From assembly GCF_009908295.1 (NCBI RefSeq), contig NZ_JAAALO010000008.1, forward strand, positions 1-64,000: a stretch of DNA of 64,000 bases. The letters run 5' to 3'. Under the pieces are notes generated by a model that saw only the letters and a program-made list of their open reading frames with translations, was not told where the DNA came from and did not search any database. This DNA comes from Micromonospora rubida (GTDB lineage: Bacteria > Actinomycetota > Actinomycetes > Mycobacteriales > Micromonosporaceae). Numbering within the stretch: the first letter of the stretch is position 1; each line of letters starts with the position of its first letter. The translations under genes and the position numbers were made by a program. Positions 26,446-36,951 of this stretch are shown here, in pieces.

Positions 26446-27678
26446 ATGGCTGACAAGGTGCTCGCGATCGTCCTGGCCGGTGGGGAAGGCAAGCGCCTGA
26501 TGCCGCTCACCACGGACCGGGCCAAACCGGCCGTTCCGTTCGGCGGGATGTACCGCATGGTCGACTTCGTCCTGTCCAACCTCGCCAACGCGGGCTTCCT
26601 CAAGATCGTCGTGTTGACCCAGTACAAGTCCCACTCACTGGACCGGCACATCACCAAGACGTGGCGGATGTCGACGTTGCTCGGCAACTACGTCACGCCG
26701 GTGCCGGCGCAGCAGCGGCGCGGCCCGTGGTGGTTCGCCGGCTCGGCCGACGCCATCTACCAGAGCTTCAACCTGGTCCACGACGAGCAGCCGGACTACG
26801 TGATCGTCTTCGGCGCCGACCACATCTACCGGATGGATCCCCGGCAGATGGTGGAGGCCCACATCGCCTCGGGCGCCGGGGTGACCGTCGCGGGCATCCG
26901 CCAGCCGCTGTCGACGGCCGACCAGTTCGGCGTGATCGAGGTCGGCGAGGACGGCCGGCGCATCCGGGCGTTCCGCGAGAAGCCCACCGACGCGGCCGGG
27001 CTGCCCGACGCGCCGGACCAGGTCTACGCGTCGATGGGCAACTACGTGTTCACCACGAAGGTCCTCCTGGAGGCCGTCGAGCGGGACGCGGAGGACAAGA
27101 CCAGCAAGCACGACATGGGCGGCAGCATCATCCCGATGATGGTCGAACGGGGCGAGGCGAACGTCTACGACTTCCGCGACAACGAGGTGCCCGGCAGCAC
27201 CGACCGCGACCTCGGCTACTGGCGGGACGTGGGGACGCTCGACTCGTTCTACGACGCGCACATGGACCTGATCAACGTGCACCCGGTGTTCAACCTCTAC
27301 AACTTCGAGTGGCCCATCTACACCGAGCAGCCGCCGTACCCGCCCGCGAAGTTCGTCCACCAGTGGGGCGAGCGGGTCGGCCGGGCCGTGGCGTCGATGG
27401 TCTCGCCCGGCGCGGTGATCTCCGGCGGCCTGGTGGAGAACTCGATCGTCTCGCCGAAGGTCAAGGTGCACTCCTGGGCGCACGTCGACGGCGCGGTGCT
27501 GATGGAGGGGGTCGAGATCGGCCGGCACGCCGTGGTCCGCCGCGCCATCCTGGACAAGAACGTCGTCGTCCCCGAGGGGGCCGAGATCGGCGTCGACCTG
27601 GAGAAGGACCGGCAGCGCTACACCGTCTCCGACAACGGCATCGTGGTGATCGGCAAGGGCCAGCGGGTCGAGCCCTGA
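26446..27678 (+). CDS. glgC: Glucose-1-phosphate adenylyltransferase
   Basis: 410 aa, full length. It makes ADP-glucose from glucose-1-phosphate and ATP, the committed step of bacterial alpha-glucan synthesis. The N-terminal nucleotidyltransferase motif is [20 protein letters not shown] followed by [29 protein letters not shown] and the C-terminal left-handed beta-helix ([20 protein letters not shown]) are all present. Its product feeds the GlgA/GlgM enzyme encoded divergently. Confidence 0.97.
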   Translation: MADKVLAIVLAGGEGKRLMPLTTDRAKPAVPFGGMYRMVDFVLSNLANAGFLKIVVLTQYKSHSLDRHITKTWRMSTLLGNYVTPVPAQQRRGPWWFAGSADAIYQSFNLVHDEQPDYVIVFGADHIYRMDPRQMVEAHIASGAGVTVAGIRQPLSTADQFGVIEVGEDGRRIRAFREKPTDAAGLPDAPDQVYASMGNYVFTTKVLLEAVERDAEDKTSKHDMGGSIIPMMVERGEANVYDFRDNEVPGSTDRDLGYWRDVGTLDSFYDAHMDLINVHPVFNLYNFEWPIYTEQPPYPPAKFVHQWGERVGRAVASMVSPGAVISGGLVENSIVSPKVKVHSWAHVDGAVLMEGVEIGRHAVVRRAILDKNVVVPEGAEIGVDLEKDRQRYTVSDNGIVVIGKGQRVEP

Positions 27679-27745
27679 GCCACGTGTGACCCCGGCCGTC
27701 TCCGGGAAAAGAGTCAGCGTCCGTCCCGTCCCTGGAGGTTGCGCA

Positions 27746-29389
27746 GTGGCCCACCCCCGTGCCGGTCAGCCCGCCGAGCCCGCCGACCTGGTCGACGTGC
27801 CCCGGCTGGTCACCGCCTACTACGCCGAGCACCCCGATCCGGACGACCCGACGCAGCAGGTGTCCTTCGGCACCTCCGGGCACCGGGGGTCGAGCCTGCG
27901 CAACGCGTTCAACTCCGACCACATCCTCGCCGTCACCCAGGCGCTCTGCGACTACCGCCGGGAGCAGGGCCTCGACGGCCCGCTCTTCCTCGGCCGGGAC
28001 ACCCACGCGCTGTCCGCCCCGGCGGCCGTCGACGCGCTGGAGGTGCTCGCCGCCAACGGGGTCACCGTGCTGCTGGACAGCCGCGACGGCTACACCCCCA
28101 CCCCGGCGGTGTCGCACGCCATCCTCACCCACAACCGGGGCCGCACCTCCGGCCTGGCCGACGGCATCGTGATCACCCCGTCGCACAACCCGCCCGACGA
28201 CGGCGGGTTCAAGTACAACCCGACCAACGGCGGCCCGGCGGACACGGACGTCACGAGGTGGATCCAGGACCGGGCGAACGCGATCCTCGCCGCCGGGCTC
28301 AAGGAGGTGCAGCGCATCCCGTACGCGCGGGCCCGCGCCGCCGACACCACCGGCGAGTACGACTTCCTCGCCCGCTACGTCGACGACCTGCCCGCCGTGG
28401 TCGACCTCGACGCCGTCCGGGACGCCGGGGTGCGCATCGGCGCCGACCCGCTCGGCGGGGCCAGCGTGGCGTACTGGGGGGAGATCGCGCAGCGGCACCG
28501 CCTCGACCTCACGGTGATCAACCCGACGGTCGACCCGACGTGGCGGTTCATGACCCTCGACGGGGACGGCAAGATCAGGATGGACTGCTCGTCGCCGAAC
28601 GCGATGGCGTCGCTGATCGCCGCCCGCGCCGACTACCAGGTCTCCACCGGCAACGACGCCGACGCCGACCGGCACGGCATCGTCACCCCCGACGGCGGCC
28701 TGATGAACCCCAACCACTTCCTGGCGGTGGCGATCGGCCACCTGTTCCGCACCCGGTCGAAGTGGGGCAAGAACGCCGCCGTCGGCAAGACCCTGGTCTC
28801 CTCCTCGATGATCGACCGGGTCGCCGCCGACCTGGGCCGGCCGCTGCTGGAGGTGCCGGTCGGGTTCAAGTGGTTCGTGCCGGGCCTGCTCGACGGGTCC
28901 GTCGGCTTCGGCGGGGAGGAGAGCGCGGGGGCCTCGTTCCTGCGCCGCGACGGCAGCACCTGGACCACCGACAAGGACGGCATCCTGCTCTGCCTGCTCG
29001 CCTCGGAGATCATCGCGACCACGCAGAAGACGCCCAGCCAGCACTGGACGGAGCTGGCCGAGCGGTTCGGCGCCCCCGCGTACGCCCGGATCGACGCCCC
29101 GGCGAGCCGGCAGGAGAAGGCGGTGCTCGCCAAGCTCTCCCCGGACCAGGTGACCGCGACCGAGCTGGCCGGCGAGCCGATCACCGCGACGCTGACCACC
29201 GCCCCGGGCAACGGCGCGCCGATCGGCGGGCTCAAGGTGACCACCGCGTCCGGCTGGTTCGCCGCCCGACCCTCCGGCACCGAGGACGTCTACAAGATCT
29301 ATGCCGAGTCCTTCCAGGGCCCTGACCACCTGGCCCGGATCCAGCAGGAGGCGCGGGAGCTGGTGTCGGCGGTGCTCAGCCGGGCGTGA
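27746..29389 (+). CDS. pgm: Phosphoglucomutase, alpha-D-glucose specific
   Basis: 547 aa from GTG 27746 with GGAGG seven bases upstream. It interconverts glucose-6-phosphate and glucose-1-phosphate. Motifs: [11 protein letters not shown] at the N-terminus, the phosphoserine loop [16 protein letters not shown], metal-binding NDADADRHG, sugar-specificity [10 protein letters not shown] and the phosphate-binding [14 protein letters not shown]. It follows glgC by 67 bases and supplies its substrate. The last 14 bases overlap the convergent GNAT gene. Confidence 0.96.
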   Translation: MAHPRAGQPAEPADLVDVPRLVTAYYAEHPDPDDPTQQVSFGTSGHRGSSLRNAFNSDHILAVTQALCDYRREQGLDGPLFLGRDTHALSAPAAVDALEVLAANGVTVLLDSRDGYTPTPAVSHAILTHNRGRTSGLADGIVITPSHNPPDDGGFKYNPTNGGPADTDVTRWIQDRANAILAAGLKEVQRIPYARARAADTTGEYDFLARYVDDLPAVVDLDAVRDAGVRIGADPLGGASVAYWGEIAQRHRLDLTVINPTVDPTWRFMTLDGDGKIRMDCSSPNAMASLIAARADYQVSTGNDADADRHGIVTPDGGLMNPNHFLAVAIGHLFRTRSKWGKNAAVGKTLVSSSMIDRVAADLGRPLLEVPVGFKWFVPGLLDGSVGFGGEESAGASFLRRDGSTWTTDKDGILLCLLASEIIATTQKTPSQHWTELAERFGAPAYARIDAPASRQEKAVLAKLSPDQVTATELAGEPITATLTTAPGNGAPIGGLKVTTASGWFAARPSGTEDVYKIYAESFQGPDHLARIQQEARELVSAVLSRA

Positions 29390-30146
29390 CGGGCCGCAGC
29401 ATCCTGGTGAACCGGGCGAAGCCCTCGGCGTCCCGCCCGTCCCGGACGGCCCAGGCCCGGGTGACGCCGAGCGGCCCGGCGAGCGCCGTGGCGAGCCCGC
29501 CGGCCTCCGGGCCGGCGGGCACCCGCAGCGTCGTGCCGACCGCCCGGACGGTCACCGGGCCGGCGGCGGCGAGCACCCGCAGGTCGCCGAAGCCGTAGGC
29601 GGCGCGGTGGGCGGCGAAGGCCGGCCAGTCGGCGAAGCGGAGCCCGGGGCCGGCTCCCGTGGCGATCGGCACCTCGGCCCAGGAGCTGTGCGTCCGGCCG
29701 GCGAAGCCGAAGCGCCGGTACAGCCGCCGGGCGCCGGCGTTGTCGCGCGACACGTCCAGGGCCAGCGCGGCGCACCGCAGCCGGCGGGCCAGCCGCAGGC
29801 CGTCGGCCAGCAGCGCGCCGCCCAGGCCCGACCCCCGTACCCCCTGGGCCACCGCGACCCCGTTGAGCAGCAGTTGCCGCCCGAGCCACCGCCAGTCCGC
29901 CACGGCCAGCACGTCCGCGCCGTCGCGCACGCAGCGCAGCAGGACGGTGCGGGAGCCGGCCGGCGGGGCCAGCGCGGCGGACAGGAACGCCGCGTACCCG
30001 GGCGCGTGGTACGGCACCAGGCCCGCGCAGTCGGCCGGGATCGCCTCGGCCAGCAGCCGGGTGACCGGGCCCAGCGCCGGGTCGGTGGGCCCGTCGAGGG
30101 CGGTGACCTCGGCGGTGACCCCGGCGGCGGTCAGGACGGCAGGCAC
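29376..30146 (-). CDS. GNAT-family N-acetyltransferase
   Basis: 256 aa from GTG 30146, which lies 16 bases inside the end of the sugar-phosphate transferase gene. The acetyl-CoA loop is [15 protein letters not shown] and is followed by [20 protein letters not shown], the classical motif A/B of GNATs. The C-terminal 90 residues have no recognised motif. Coupling to the initiating transferase suggests it modifies a sugar or lipid-linked intermediate of the polysaccharide, but a substrate cannot be assigned. Confidence 0.75.
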   Translation of the reverse strand: MPAVLTAAGVTAEVTALDGPTDPALGPVTRLLAEAIPADCAGLVPYHAPGYAAFLSAALAPPAGSRTVLLRCVRDGADVLAVADWRWLGRQLLLNGVAVAQGVRGSGLGGALLADGLRLARRLRCAALALDVSRDNAGARRLYRRFGFAGRTHSSWAEVPIATGAGPGLRFADWPAFAAHRAAYGFGDLRVLAAAGPVTVRAVGTTLRVPAGPEAGGLATALAGPLGVTRAWAVRDGRDAEGFARFTRMLRPVTPG

Positions 30147-30826
30147 GTGAGCTGCCGCTCCTGGTCGAGGTCCAGCATGTGCGCGGACGGGTCGAGGACG
30201 ACGCCGGTGCCCCGCAGCACCTTCCCGACCGTGCGGGCCAGGATCCACAGGTCCAGCCGCAGCGACCACTCGTCGACGTAGCGGGTGTCCAGGGCGAGCC
30301 GGTCGTCCCAGGCGAGGGTGTTGCGCCCGCTGATCTGTTGCAGGCCGGTCAGCCCGGGCGGCATGAGGAAGCGGCGGCGCTCCGGGTCGGTGTACCAGGG
30401 GTCGTAGTGGGGCAGCAGGGGGCGCGGGCCGACCAGGCTGAGGTCCCCGCGCAGGACGTTCCAGAGCTGGGGCAGCTCGTCGATGCTGAGTCGACGCAGG
30501 ACGGGACCGATCCCCCGGCAGCGGACCCCGTCGGGCAGCAGGGCGCCGTCGGCGTCGCGCTCGTCGGACATCGTGCGCAGCTTGTAGATCCGGAACCGCC
30601 GCCCGTGCCGGCCGGTCCGGACCTGGCTGAAGCACACGGGCGGGCCGAACTGGGCCAGCACGAGCAGCGCGGCGACCGCCACGACCGGCGCGGTGAGCAC
30701 CAGCAAGGTCAGCGCCAGCAGCACGTCGACGGCGCGCTTGACGCGCAGCCGGGCGGGCGAGGGCCGCCCGCTCACCCGGCCGGTTTCCGATCCCCATGGT
30801 GTCGCCAGCTCCCGGCGAACGTTCAC
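30131..30826 (-). CDS. Initiating sugar-phosphate transferase (WbaP/PglC-type monotopic PGT)
   Basis: 231 aa from GTG 30826 with GGGAGG eight bases upstream; longer in-frame versions lack a ribosome site. It transfers a sugar-1-phosphate to undecaprenyl phosphate to start repeat-unit assembly. The re-entrant membrane helix is KRAVDVLLALTLLVLTAPVV, followed by the catalytic domain with KLRTM, LRRLSIDELPQLWNVLRGDL, SLVGPRPLLPHY, and PGLTGLQQISGRNTL. It is the compact form without the large N-terminal membrane domain. The donor sugar is not predictable. Confidence 0.92.
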   Translation of the reverse strand: MNVRRELATPWGSETGRVSGRPSPARLRVKRAVDVLLALTLLVLTAPVVAVAALLVLAQFGPPVCFSQVRTGRHGRRFRIYKLRTMSDERDADGALLPDGVRCRGIGPVLRRLSIDELPQLWNVLRGDLSLVGPRPLLPHYDPWYTDPERRRFLMPPGLTGLQQISGRNTLAWDDRLALDTRYVDEWSLRLDLWILARTVGKVLRGTGVVLDPSAHMLDLDQERQLTCLPS

Positions 30827-31053
30827 GTTCCGACCTCCCAGGACTCGGCGGTGAATAGGCCGAATCGTGTTTCTATCAGCTATGGGAGGCTTTCGTATGA
30901 TGTTTCCGGTTTCCGCTCTCATGCCGTTTTCCGGCGCGGTACACGCGGCGGCGTGTCGGCCCCGGCACGCCGGGCGGACACGCGGGTGCGCCGGCGGCAT
31001 CCCACCACCGGCGCACCCGTCACCCGGTCAGCGGCGCCCCGCGCCGCGCGACG

Positions 31054-34000
31054 TCACCGGCGGGAGCCGCCGAGCAGGTGGGTCAACGAGCGGGCCACCA
31101 GATCGTTGCGGGCCGCCGGGGCCAGCCCCTCCAGGCCGAAGCCGAGGTAGACGGTGTCCGGGGTGACCACCGCAGCCCCCTCCTCGAACGCCTGCTGGCT
31201 GCGCGACCAGTCGTTCGCCCCCGGCGCGGAGCCGGGCGGCGGACCGGCCACCGTCCAGCCGCCCAGGTCGGCGGCCTCGAACGAGGTCTCGCTGACCGTG
31301 GCGCCGTCGACGATCACCCGGGCGTCGTCGAGGAAGACGCCGAGACCCTGGGTGCCCCAGTCGGAGACGTACGAGATGGAGACCTCGACCTTCCTGCCCG
31401 CGTACGCCGACAGGTCGACCGCGAACTCCTGCCAGCCGCCGGACGCGCCGGTGGCCGCGTTCCAACTCCCGGTGCTGCCCGTCGGGGAGCAGTCGGGGCC
31501 CTGGTAGTGGGCCAGGAACGGGTGCAGCTCGTTCGCCCAGCCGGACTCGCAGCTCTCGCCGGTGGCGGTGCCGGTGTGCCCGTTGGCGTCCGGCAGGGTG
31601 GTCCAGTCGTCGCTGCCCACCTCGTGCGCCTCGACGGTCAGGAAGTCCCAGTTCTCCTCGATGTCGTAGGAGGTGAAGAAGCGGAGCTGGGCGCTGCCGG
31701 CCGAGGTCAGATCGACGGTCCGGGTGAGCCGCTTGTACGACTCGTCGGCCCGGCCGCTGTACAGGTACCACTCGCCGGTGCGCGGGTCGAACGGCGCGTT
31801 GCCCGGGCGAACCCAGTCCACCGTGGCCGCCCCGCCGAGCTGCGGGAACTCGTCCGGCGGCAGGAAGCTCGACGTGGTCAGGAACGACGCGGTGTGGTCC
31901 TGGTTGCCGGCCGAGCCGTCGGCGTTGAGCCGGCCGGCGAACCCGGCGAAGGCCCCGGCGGACCCCTGGACCGGGTACGGCGCCCCGGCGGCGTCGCCGC
32001 CCCCGCCGCTGACGTACGTGTACGCCCCCAGCCAGTACTGCTGGAAGTCGTTGAGCACCGGCAGGCAGGTGGCGTCGTCCGGGTCGGTGCACTCCGGCGG
32101 GGCGTCCGGGCGGTACAGGTACGAGCCGTTCGCGGCCTGGGCGAACAGCGCGTACTTGCCGCTGACCAGCACCTTGCCGCCCTCGTTGAGGTAGTCGCGC
32201 ACCGCCAGCTCGGTGGTGAGCGCGGCCTCGGCCGTGGTGCCGCCCACCTGGCCGGGGGCGCGCAGGATCACGTCGTCGCCGGTCTCCCAGACCACCGCCC
32301 GGTAGTGCGACAGCACGCCCAACGGGTGCGGCGCGCGGCGGCCCATCGCGTCGAAGTCGTACACGTCGCTGCTGCGCCCGGCGGCGCTCAGCGCGGCGGC
32401 GACCTCGTCGGCGTACTTCGCCGTGGTGGCGTCCTGGACGGGGCTCAGCCCGGTGACGTCCTCCATCGCGAGGACCAGCACGTCCCCGCCGACGTCGGTG
32501 TGCACCCGGTAGGTGAACCGCTCGCTGGCCACCGGGCCCTTGCGCGGCTTGACCCCGGTGAACCAGACCTCGACCCGGTCGCCGGGTCTCGTGCCGGTCA
32601 CCGTGCCGCGCTGCTCGGCGTACCAGACGTTGTTGGTGTCCCCGTACCGCTCGCCGCCGCGCCACTCGCGGACCTTGACCGTCCTGGGCCGGCCGCCGTT
32701 GACCACGTAGTGCATCCGCACGTCGCGCAGCGCCCGGCGGGCGACCGTGGCCACCTGCTGGGTGCGCCCGTACGAGGTGTCGAAGGCGTCCACCACGAAG
32801 TCCGGGGTGCTGCGGCCGACCACCGACACCGGCTCGTCCGGGTCGGCCGCCGACTTCGCCACGGCGAGGGCGAACGGCAGGTTCTTGGCCACCTCGCCGG
32901 CGATCAGCCTCTCGTCGTCGGGGAAGACGAAGCCGCTGACGCAGTCCTCCGGCCGCCACTGGTCGTCCGGGTCGACGGCGGAGGCCGTCTCGCAGGTGGA
33001 CATCTCCGGGGTGAAGCCGAGCGTGCCGTAGCGGACCTGGGCGTGCGAGTCGGTGTCGCCGTTGGTGGTGTACAGCTCGGCGGAGAGGTCCGGGTCGTAG
33101 CCGGGCACCGCCGGGTTCGCGTCGTCGCCGACCATCGCCTGGTAGATCACGTCGTCGGGGGTGGGGGTGCTCACCTGCCAGCCGACGCCGTAGAGCAGCA
33201 GCTGGGCCGCCGAGTGGTAGTTGACGAAGAACTCGAAGCCGACCCGCCGGAACAGCCGGTCCAGCGCCTTCGTCTCCGGCTCCGAGCCGGGGGCGGGGCC
33301 CCGGTAGGTGTCGCTGTTCGGCTCCGGCGAGGAGCCCTCGTTGTCGTACCCCCACCGGTAGCCGAAGTTGCGGTTCAGGTCGACGCCGTCGGCGGTGGTG
33401 ATCCGCCCGTCGCCGTCGTTGTCCCGCAGGTTCTTGCGCCACAGCCGGTTGCCGGGGGTGAACGTGTGGTCGTAGCCGTCGGGGTTGACCACCGGCAGGA
33501 ACCACAGCTCGGTGGTGTTGAGCAGCCGGGTGATCCCGGCGTCCGTGCCGTAGTTGTCGAGCACGTGGTGCAGCAGCCGGCGGGTCATCTCCGGGGTGAT
33601 CCACTCCCGGGCGTGCTGGCTGCTGGCGTACAGCACCGCCGGGCGCTTACCGTCCGGCACCGTCCGGGCGTCCCGGGTGACCTTGACCGCGAGGATCGGC
33701 TTGCCCTGTACCGTGCGGCCGATGGTCTCCACCTTGGCCAGCTTCGGGAAGCGCGCGGCGGTGGCGGTCAGCTCGTCGCGGATGCCGCCGGCCTCGCTGT
33801 ATGACCGGAACGCCGACCACCCGGCGGCGGCCTGCTCGCGCAGGGCCTGGGAGGCGTCCCGGCCGTGCACCCGCTTCACGGCCAGCCGGACGCCCTGGCC
33901 GGCGAGCCGGTCCGCCTGCCGCCGGCTCAGCACCGTCTCCACGCGGGTCGCCCCGGCCCCGTCGGTGCCGCGCTGGTCGTGGCCGAGGTCGACCCCGGCC

Positions 34001-34164
34001 GCCCGCAGCTTCTCCCGCTGCTCCGGCGTGACCGTGCCGACGTACACCTCCAGGCCGTCGCGGCCGGTGGGGTCCGACGGTGGCCGGGCGCCCGCCGGCG
34101 GGGTCAGCGCCAGCGCGCCGAGCAGTGTCAACACGCCGGCGACCGCCAGCCGTGCCTTCTTCAT
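31054..34164 (-). CDS. Secreted M14 zinc carboxypeptidase, multidomain
   Basis: 1036 aa from ATG 34164 with GAGGAG five bases upstream. A Sec signal peptide (KKARLAVAGVLTLLGALALT, cleavage near AGA) is followed by a short propeptide-like domain to about residue 110. The M14 domain has Zn ligands H184 and E187 (QHAREW), substrate-binding VDLNRNFGYRWG, H317 (VNYHSAA) and catalytic E387 (FTPEMSTCE). The last 600 residues hold an immune-inhibitor-A-like/concanavalin-like region with DDARVIVDG and several aromatic patches, probably substrate or wall binding. It likely degrades extracellular peptides. It lies between the initiating transferase and the acyltransferase genes but nothing ties it to polysaccharide synthesis. 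Confidence 0.92.
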   Translation of the reverse strand: MKKARLAVAGVLTLLGALALTPPAGARPPSDPTGRDGLEVYVGTVTPEQREKLRAAGVDLGHDQRGTDGAGATRVETVLSRRQADRLAGQGVRLAVKRVHGRDASQALREQAAAGWSAFRSYSEAGGIRDELTATAARFPKLAKVETIGRTVQGKPILAVKVTRDARTVPDGKRPAVLYASSQHAREWITPEMTRRLLHHVLDNYGTDAGITRLLNTTELWFLPVVNPDGYDHTFTPGNRLWRKNLRDNDGDGRITTADGVDLNRNFGYRWGYDNEGSSPEPNSDTYRGPAPGSEPETKALDRLFRRVGFEFFVNYHSAAQLLLYGVGWQVSTPTPDDVIYQAMVGDDANPAVPGYDPDLSAELYTTNGDTDSHAQVRYGTLGFTPEMSTCETASAVDPDDQWRPEDCVSGFVFPDDERLIAGEVAKNLPFALAVAKSAADPDEPVSVVGRSTPDFVVDAFDTSYGRTQQVATVARRALRDVRMHYVVNGGRPRTVKVREWRGGERYGDTNNVWYAEQRGTVTGTRPGDRVEVWFTGVKPRKGPVASERFTYRVHTDVGGDVLVLAMEDVTGLSPVQDATTAKYADEVAAALSAAGRSSDVYDFDAMGRRAPHPLGVLSHYRAVVWETGDDVILRAPGQVGGTTAEAALTTELAVRDYLNEGGKVLVSGKYALFAQAANGSYLYRPDAPPECTDPDDATCLPVLNDFQQYWLGAYTYVSGGGGDAAGAPYPVQGSAGAFAGFAGRLNADGSAGNQDHTASFLTTSSFLPPDEFPQLGGAATVDWVRPGNAPFDPRTGEWYLYSGRADESYKRLTRTVDLTSAGSAQLRFFTSYDIEENWDFLTVEAHEVGSDDWTTLPDANGHTGTATGESCESGWANELHPFLAHYQGPDCSPTGSTGSWNAATGASGGWQEFAVDLSAYAGRKVEVSISYVSDWGTQGLGVFLDDARVIVDGATVSETSFEAADLGGWTVAGPPPGSAPGANDWSRSQQAFEEGAAVVTPDTVYLGFGLEGLAPAARNDLVARSLTHLLGGSRR

Positions 34165-34391
34165 CCGCGCTCCTCGGGTGTGCAGGGACCTGTAGCGCGA
34201 GCCTTCTGGTGGATTCATTACATGTCAATGCCTCGATGCGTTGTTCCGCTCCGGCGGCCCGGGGCGGGCGGCGGGCCCCAGGACGACCGGCCCGCGATGG
34301 TCACCCGCGGCGGGGATCTTCGTTGCACCGTTCGGCGGGTCGGACAACGGCCGGTGTCGAGCGGACTCCCGATGTCGGGAGGGGACGGGTG

Positions 34392-34961
34392 ATGGGGATG
34401 CTCCGTGCGCTGTGGGCGTCGGTACGGGACCGTCGGGCGGCGGCCCGCGACCCGGAGGGCTTTGCCAGGGCCATCGGCGTGGACCTGCGGGGCCGGGTCC
34501 GGTTCTACGGGATCAACCGGGCGATGTTCGGGTCCGAGCCGTGGCTGGTGTCCCTCGGTGACAACGTCTACATCACCGCCGGGGTGCAGTTCGTCACCCA
34601 TGACGGCGGCACGCTCATCCTGCGTCGGGAGCATCCGGACCTGGAGTGGACGGCGCCGATCAGAGTGGGTGACGACGTGTACCTAGGGGTGCGCACGCTT
34701 GTCCTCCCCGGGGTGACGATCGGTGACCGGTGCGTGATCGGGGCCGGCTCGGTCGTCACCCGGGACATCCCCGCCAACAGCGTCGCCGTCGGCGCCCCCG
34801 CCCGGGTGGTGCGCACCGTCGACGAGTACCTGGACCGGATGCGGGCCAAGTCGCTGGGCTGTGGCCACCTGCCCGCCCAGGAGAAGGCGGCGGTGATCCG
34901 GGAGATCTACGGTGTGCCGGCGCGCGCTGACCGGGCCGGCGCGGGGCGGGGGCGGGCCTGA
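34392..34961 (+). CDS. Hexapeptide-repeat acyltransferase (WcaF/CysE-like)
   Basis: 189 aa from ATG 34392, with GGGAGGGGAC upstream. A left-handed beta-helix is indicated by repeats such as [53 protein letters not shown] and [12 protein letters not shown]. The family O- or N-acetylates sugars. It is the first gene of a two-gene unit with the next acyltransferase (TGATG junction) and is divergent from the M14 peptidase. Confidence 0.85.
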   Translation: MGMLRALWASVRDRRAAARDPEGFARAIGVDLRGRVRFYGINRAMFGSEPWLVSLGDNVYITAGVQFVTHDGGTLILRREHPDLEWTAPIRVGDDVYLGVRTLVLPGVTIGDRCVIGAGSVVTRDIPANSVAVGAPARVVRTVDEYLDRMRAKSLGCGHLPAQEKAAVIREIYGVPARADRAGAGRGRA

Positions 34962-35665
34962 TGCGGCTTTCGGCCAGCCGTCCCGGCCCGGTCCTCGGGG
35001 GGCTGGCCAGTGCCCTCGACCGGCTCTGGACCCTCGGCTCCCGGGCCCGGCGGGCGGTGCGCGGCCTGGCGGTGGCCGGCCGGTTCGCCGCCCGGGGGGA
35101 CGGCTTCGTCTTCGACCCGGACGGCGTCTACACGTACGAGACGATCGAGGTGGGCCGCAACGTCGACCTGGGACACCGGCCGGTCCTCATCGCCGCCCGG
35201 TCCCGGATCCGGATCGGCGACAACGTCATGTTCGGGCCGCAGGTCACGATCCGGGGCGGCAACCACCGGGTGGACCGGGTCGGCGTGCCGATGACCGCCG
35301 TGGGCAAGCAGCCCGGCGACGAGGACCTGGACCGGGGCGTGACGATCGGCGACGACGTCTGGGTCGGCACCCGGGCCGTCATCCTGCACGGCGTGACGGT
35401 GGGCCGGGGCGCGGTGGTCGGGGCCGGTGCGGTGGTGACCCGCCCGGTGCCGCCGTACGCGATCGTCGCCGGCAACCCGGCTCGGGTGATCCGGTTGCGG
35501 TGGCCGGTGGCGACGATCGCCGCGCACGAGCGCGCGCTCTACCCGCCCGCTCACCGGCTGACCCCGGACGAACTGGCCGCGCTGGCGGACCTCCCCGGCG
35601 CTTCGTCGGGGGCGGGCCCCGGGCCGGCGACGAACGCGCTGACAACCGGGGCCCACAACCGGTAG
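34961..35665 (+). CDS. Second hexapeptide-repeat acyltransferase
   Basis: 234 aa. Its ATG shares a base with the previous stop (TGATG). Beta-helix turns are clear: [65 protein letters not shown] and [12 protein letters not shown]. The GGNHRVDR segment carries the likely catalytic His. It is about 45 residues longer than its neighbour at the N-terminus. Probably a polysaccharide O-acetyltransferase. The last 115 bases overlap the convergent glycosyltransferase gene. Confidence 0.85.
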   Translation: MRLSASRPGPVLGGLASALDRLWTLGSRARRAVRGLAVAGRFAARGDGFVFDPDGVYTYETIEVGRNVDLGHRPVLIAARSRIRIGDNVMFGPQVTIRGGNHRVDRVGVPMTAVGKQPGDEDLDRGVTIGDDVWVGTRAVILHGVTVGRGAVVGAGAVVTRPVPPYAIVAGNPARVIRLRWPVATIAAHERALYPPAHRLTPDELAALADLPGASSGAGPGPATNALTTGAHNR

Positions 35666-36852
35666 TCGAAGGACCCGGCCCGTTCCCGGGCGGCCCGGCT
35701 CATCGCCCGCCAGGCGGCCTCGTCGAGGGCCAGGGCGCGGGCCAGCCCCTCCCGGACGTCGTCGGCCGTGGGCCCGGCTAGCACCAGCCCTTCGCGGCCG
35801 TCCACGACGTACCGTCCCAGGTCGCTGGTGGAGTTCAGCAGCACCGGGCACCCGGCGGCGAGGCTCTCCGGCACCTTCGAGGGGAAGCCCGCCTGCGCGT
35901 ACCCGGCCAGGGGCCGGACCAGCACGGAGAAGTGCGACCGGCGCAGCTCCGCCAGCACCCGGTCGCGGGGCACCCGGCCGAGGAAGGTGACCCGGTCGGC
36001 CAGCTCCGTGAGCAGGCCCTCGTCGAGGTCCGACAGGCTTGCCGCCCGGTCCCGGTCGAAGCCGGCGATCACCAGGCGGACCCGGTCCCGCTCGGCCCGG
36101 GGCAGCCCTCGCATACCCGCCAGCACCACCGTAAGCAGGTCCTTCGGCCCCGCCGAGCCGGCGTAGAGCAGCCGGATCCCCTCGGCGATCGGCGGCGGCG
36201 CGGCCGACGCGGTGTGCTCGGCGAGGTCGACCTGCGGCGGTACGACCAGGGTCGGTAGTCCACGCCGGACGAAGTGCCCGGCGAGCGTCTCGGACACGGC
36301 GATCACCCGGTCGGCGAGCCGGCCGGCCAGGAACAGGCTCCACCGGTGCCGCAGGAAGTAGGGGGTGATCCGGCCCCGGGGGAACTGCTCCGGGTCGTGG
36401 CGTTCGAGCACGTCCACCGTCACCGGGCAGCGCGTCGCGGAGCGAAGCACCGCCCAGGTGGTGAGGTTCCACAGGCTCAGCGGCAGGTAGACGCCGGTCA
36501 GGTCGCGGGGTCGAACCCCGGCGCGCCGCAGCGCGGCCAGCACCCGCAGCGGCCGGGTGCGCCCTCGCAGCCAGCGTGCCAGCGGCCCGTGGGTGCCCCC
36601 GCCGAGGGAGATCAGCCGTACGCCCGGCGGCAGGGGCGGGTCGGCGGGCGGCCGGGTCCCGTCGGCCGGCCAGTCGTTGACCACGAGGGTGGGCGTGCCG
36701 GGCGGGGTGGCGGACCGGGCCAACTGGAGCAGCCGGTTGGACATCGCGTCGCCGTGCGGGAACCGGAAGGCGGCCAACGCGAGCAGCCGTGGCGGCGTGG
36801 CACCTGGCGGCGGGGCGGTGTCCTCTTCAGATGATGTCGGCATATTCCCCAT
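35551..36852 (-). CDS. GT4-family glycosyltransferase
   Basis: 433 aa from ATG 36852; an ATG at 36843 is equally possible. The acceptor half has [21 protein letters not shown] and the donor half [19 protein letters not shown] and [20 protein letters not shown] then [10 protein letters not shown], the E/x7/E-like donor loop of GT4. The Pro/Ala/Ser-rich C-terminus runs over the 3' end of the convergent acyltransferase. It is the only GT in this part on the minus strand and is divergent from the next GT with 99 bases between. Sugar and acceptor are unknown. Confidence 0.85.
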   Translation of the reverse strand: MGNMPTSSEEDTAPPPGATPPRLLALAAFRFPHGDAMSNRLLQLARSATPPGTPTLVVNDWPADGTRPPADPPLPPGVRLISLGGGTHGPLARWLRGRTRPLRVLAALRRAGVRPRDLTGVYLPLSLWNLTTWAVLRSATRCPVTVDVLERHDPEQFPRGRITPYFLRHRWSLFLAGRLADRVIAVSETLAGHFVRRGLPTLVVPPQVDLAEHTASAAPPPIAEGIRLLYAGSAGPKDLLTVVLAGMRGLPRAERDRVRLVIAGFDRDRAASLSDLDEGLLTELADRVTFLGRVPRDRVLAELRRSHFSVLVRPLAGYAQAGFPSKVPESLAAGCPVLLNSTSDLGRYVVDGREGLVLAGPTADDVREGLARALALDEAAWRAMSRAARERAGSFDYRLWAPVVSAFVAGPGPAPDEAPGRSASAASSSGVSR

Positions 36853-36951
36853 CTTTGCGTGTCTGCGACTTGTGCACGATAGATCGGTTTAGTGTAGGCA
36901 CTCCGGCGGGGCAGGGCCCGCCTCCTGCCTGGCGCGTCGATAGGAGCGGGT

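Noticed and set aside
29376-30797. 473-codon version of the GNAT
   Set aside because: The first about 215 codons are antiparallel-frame translation of the sugar-phosphate transferase gene; the GTG at 30146 fits the GNAT fold and coupling.
31078-33804. 908-codon open frame opposite the M14 peptidase
   Set aside because: GC-rich antisense shadow; no signal peptide or motif, while the minus-strand frame has signal peptide and all zinc ligands.
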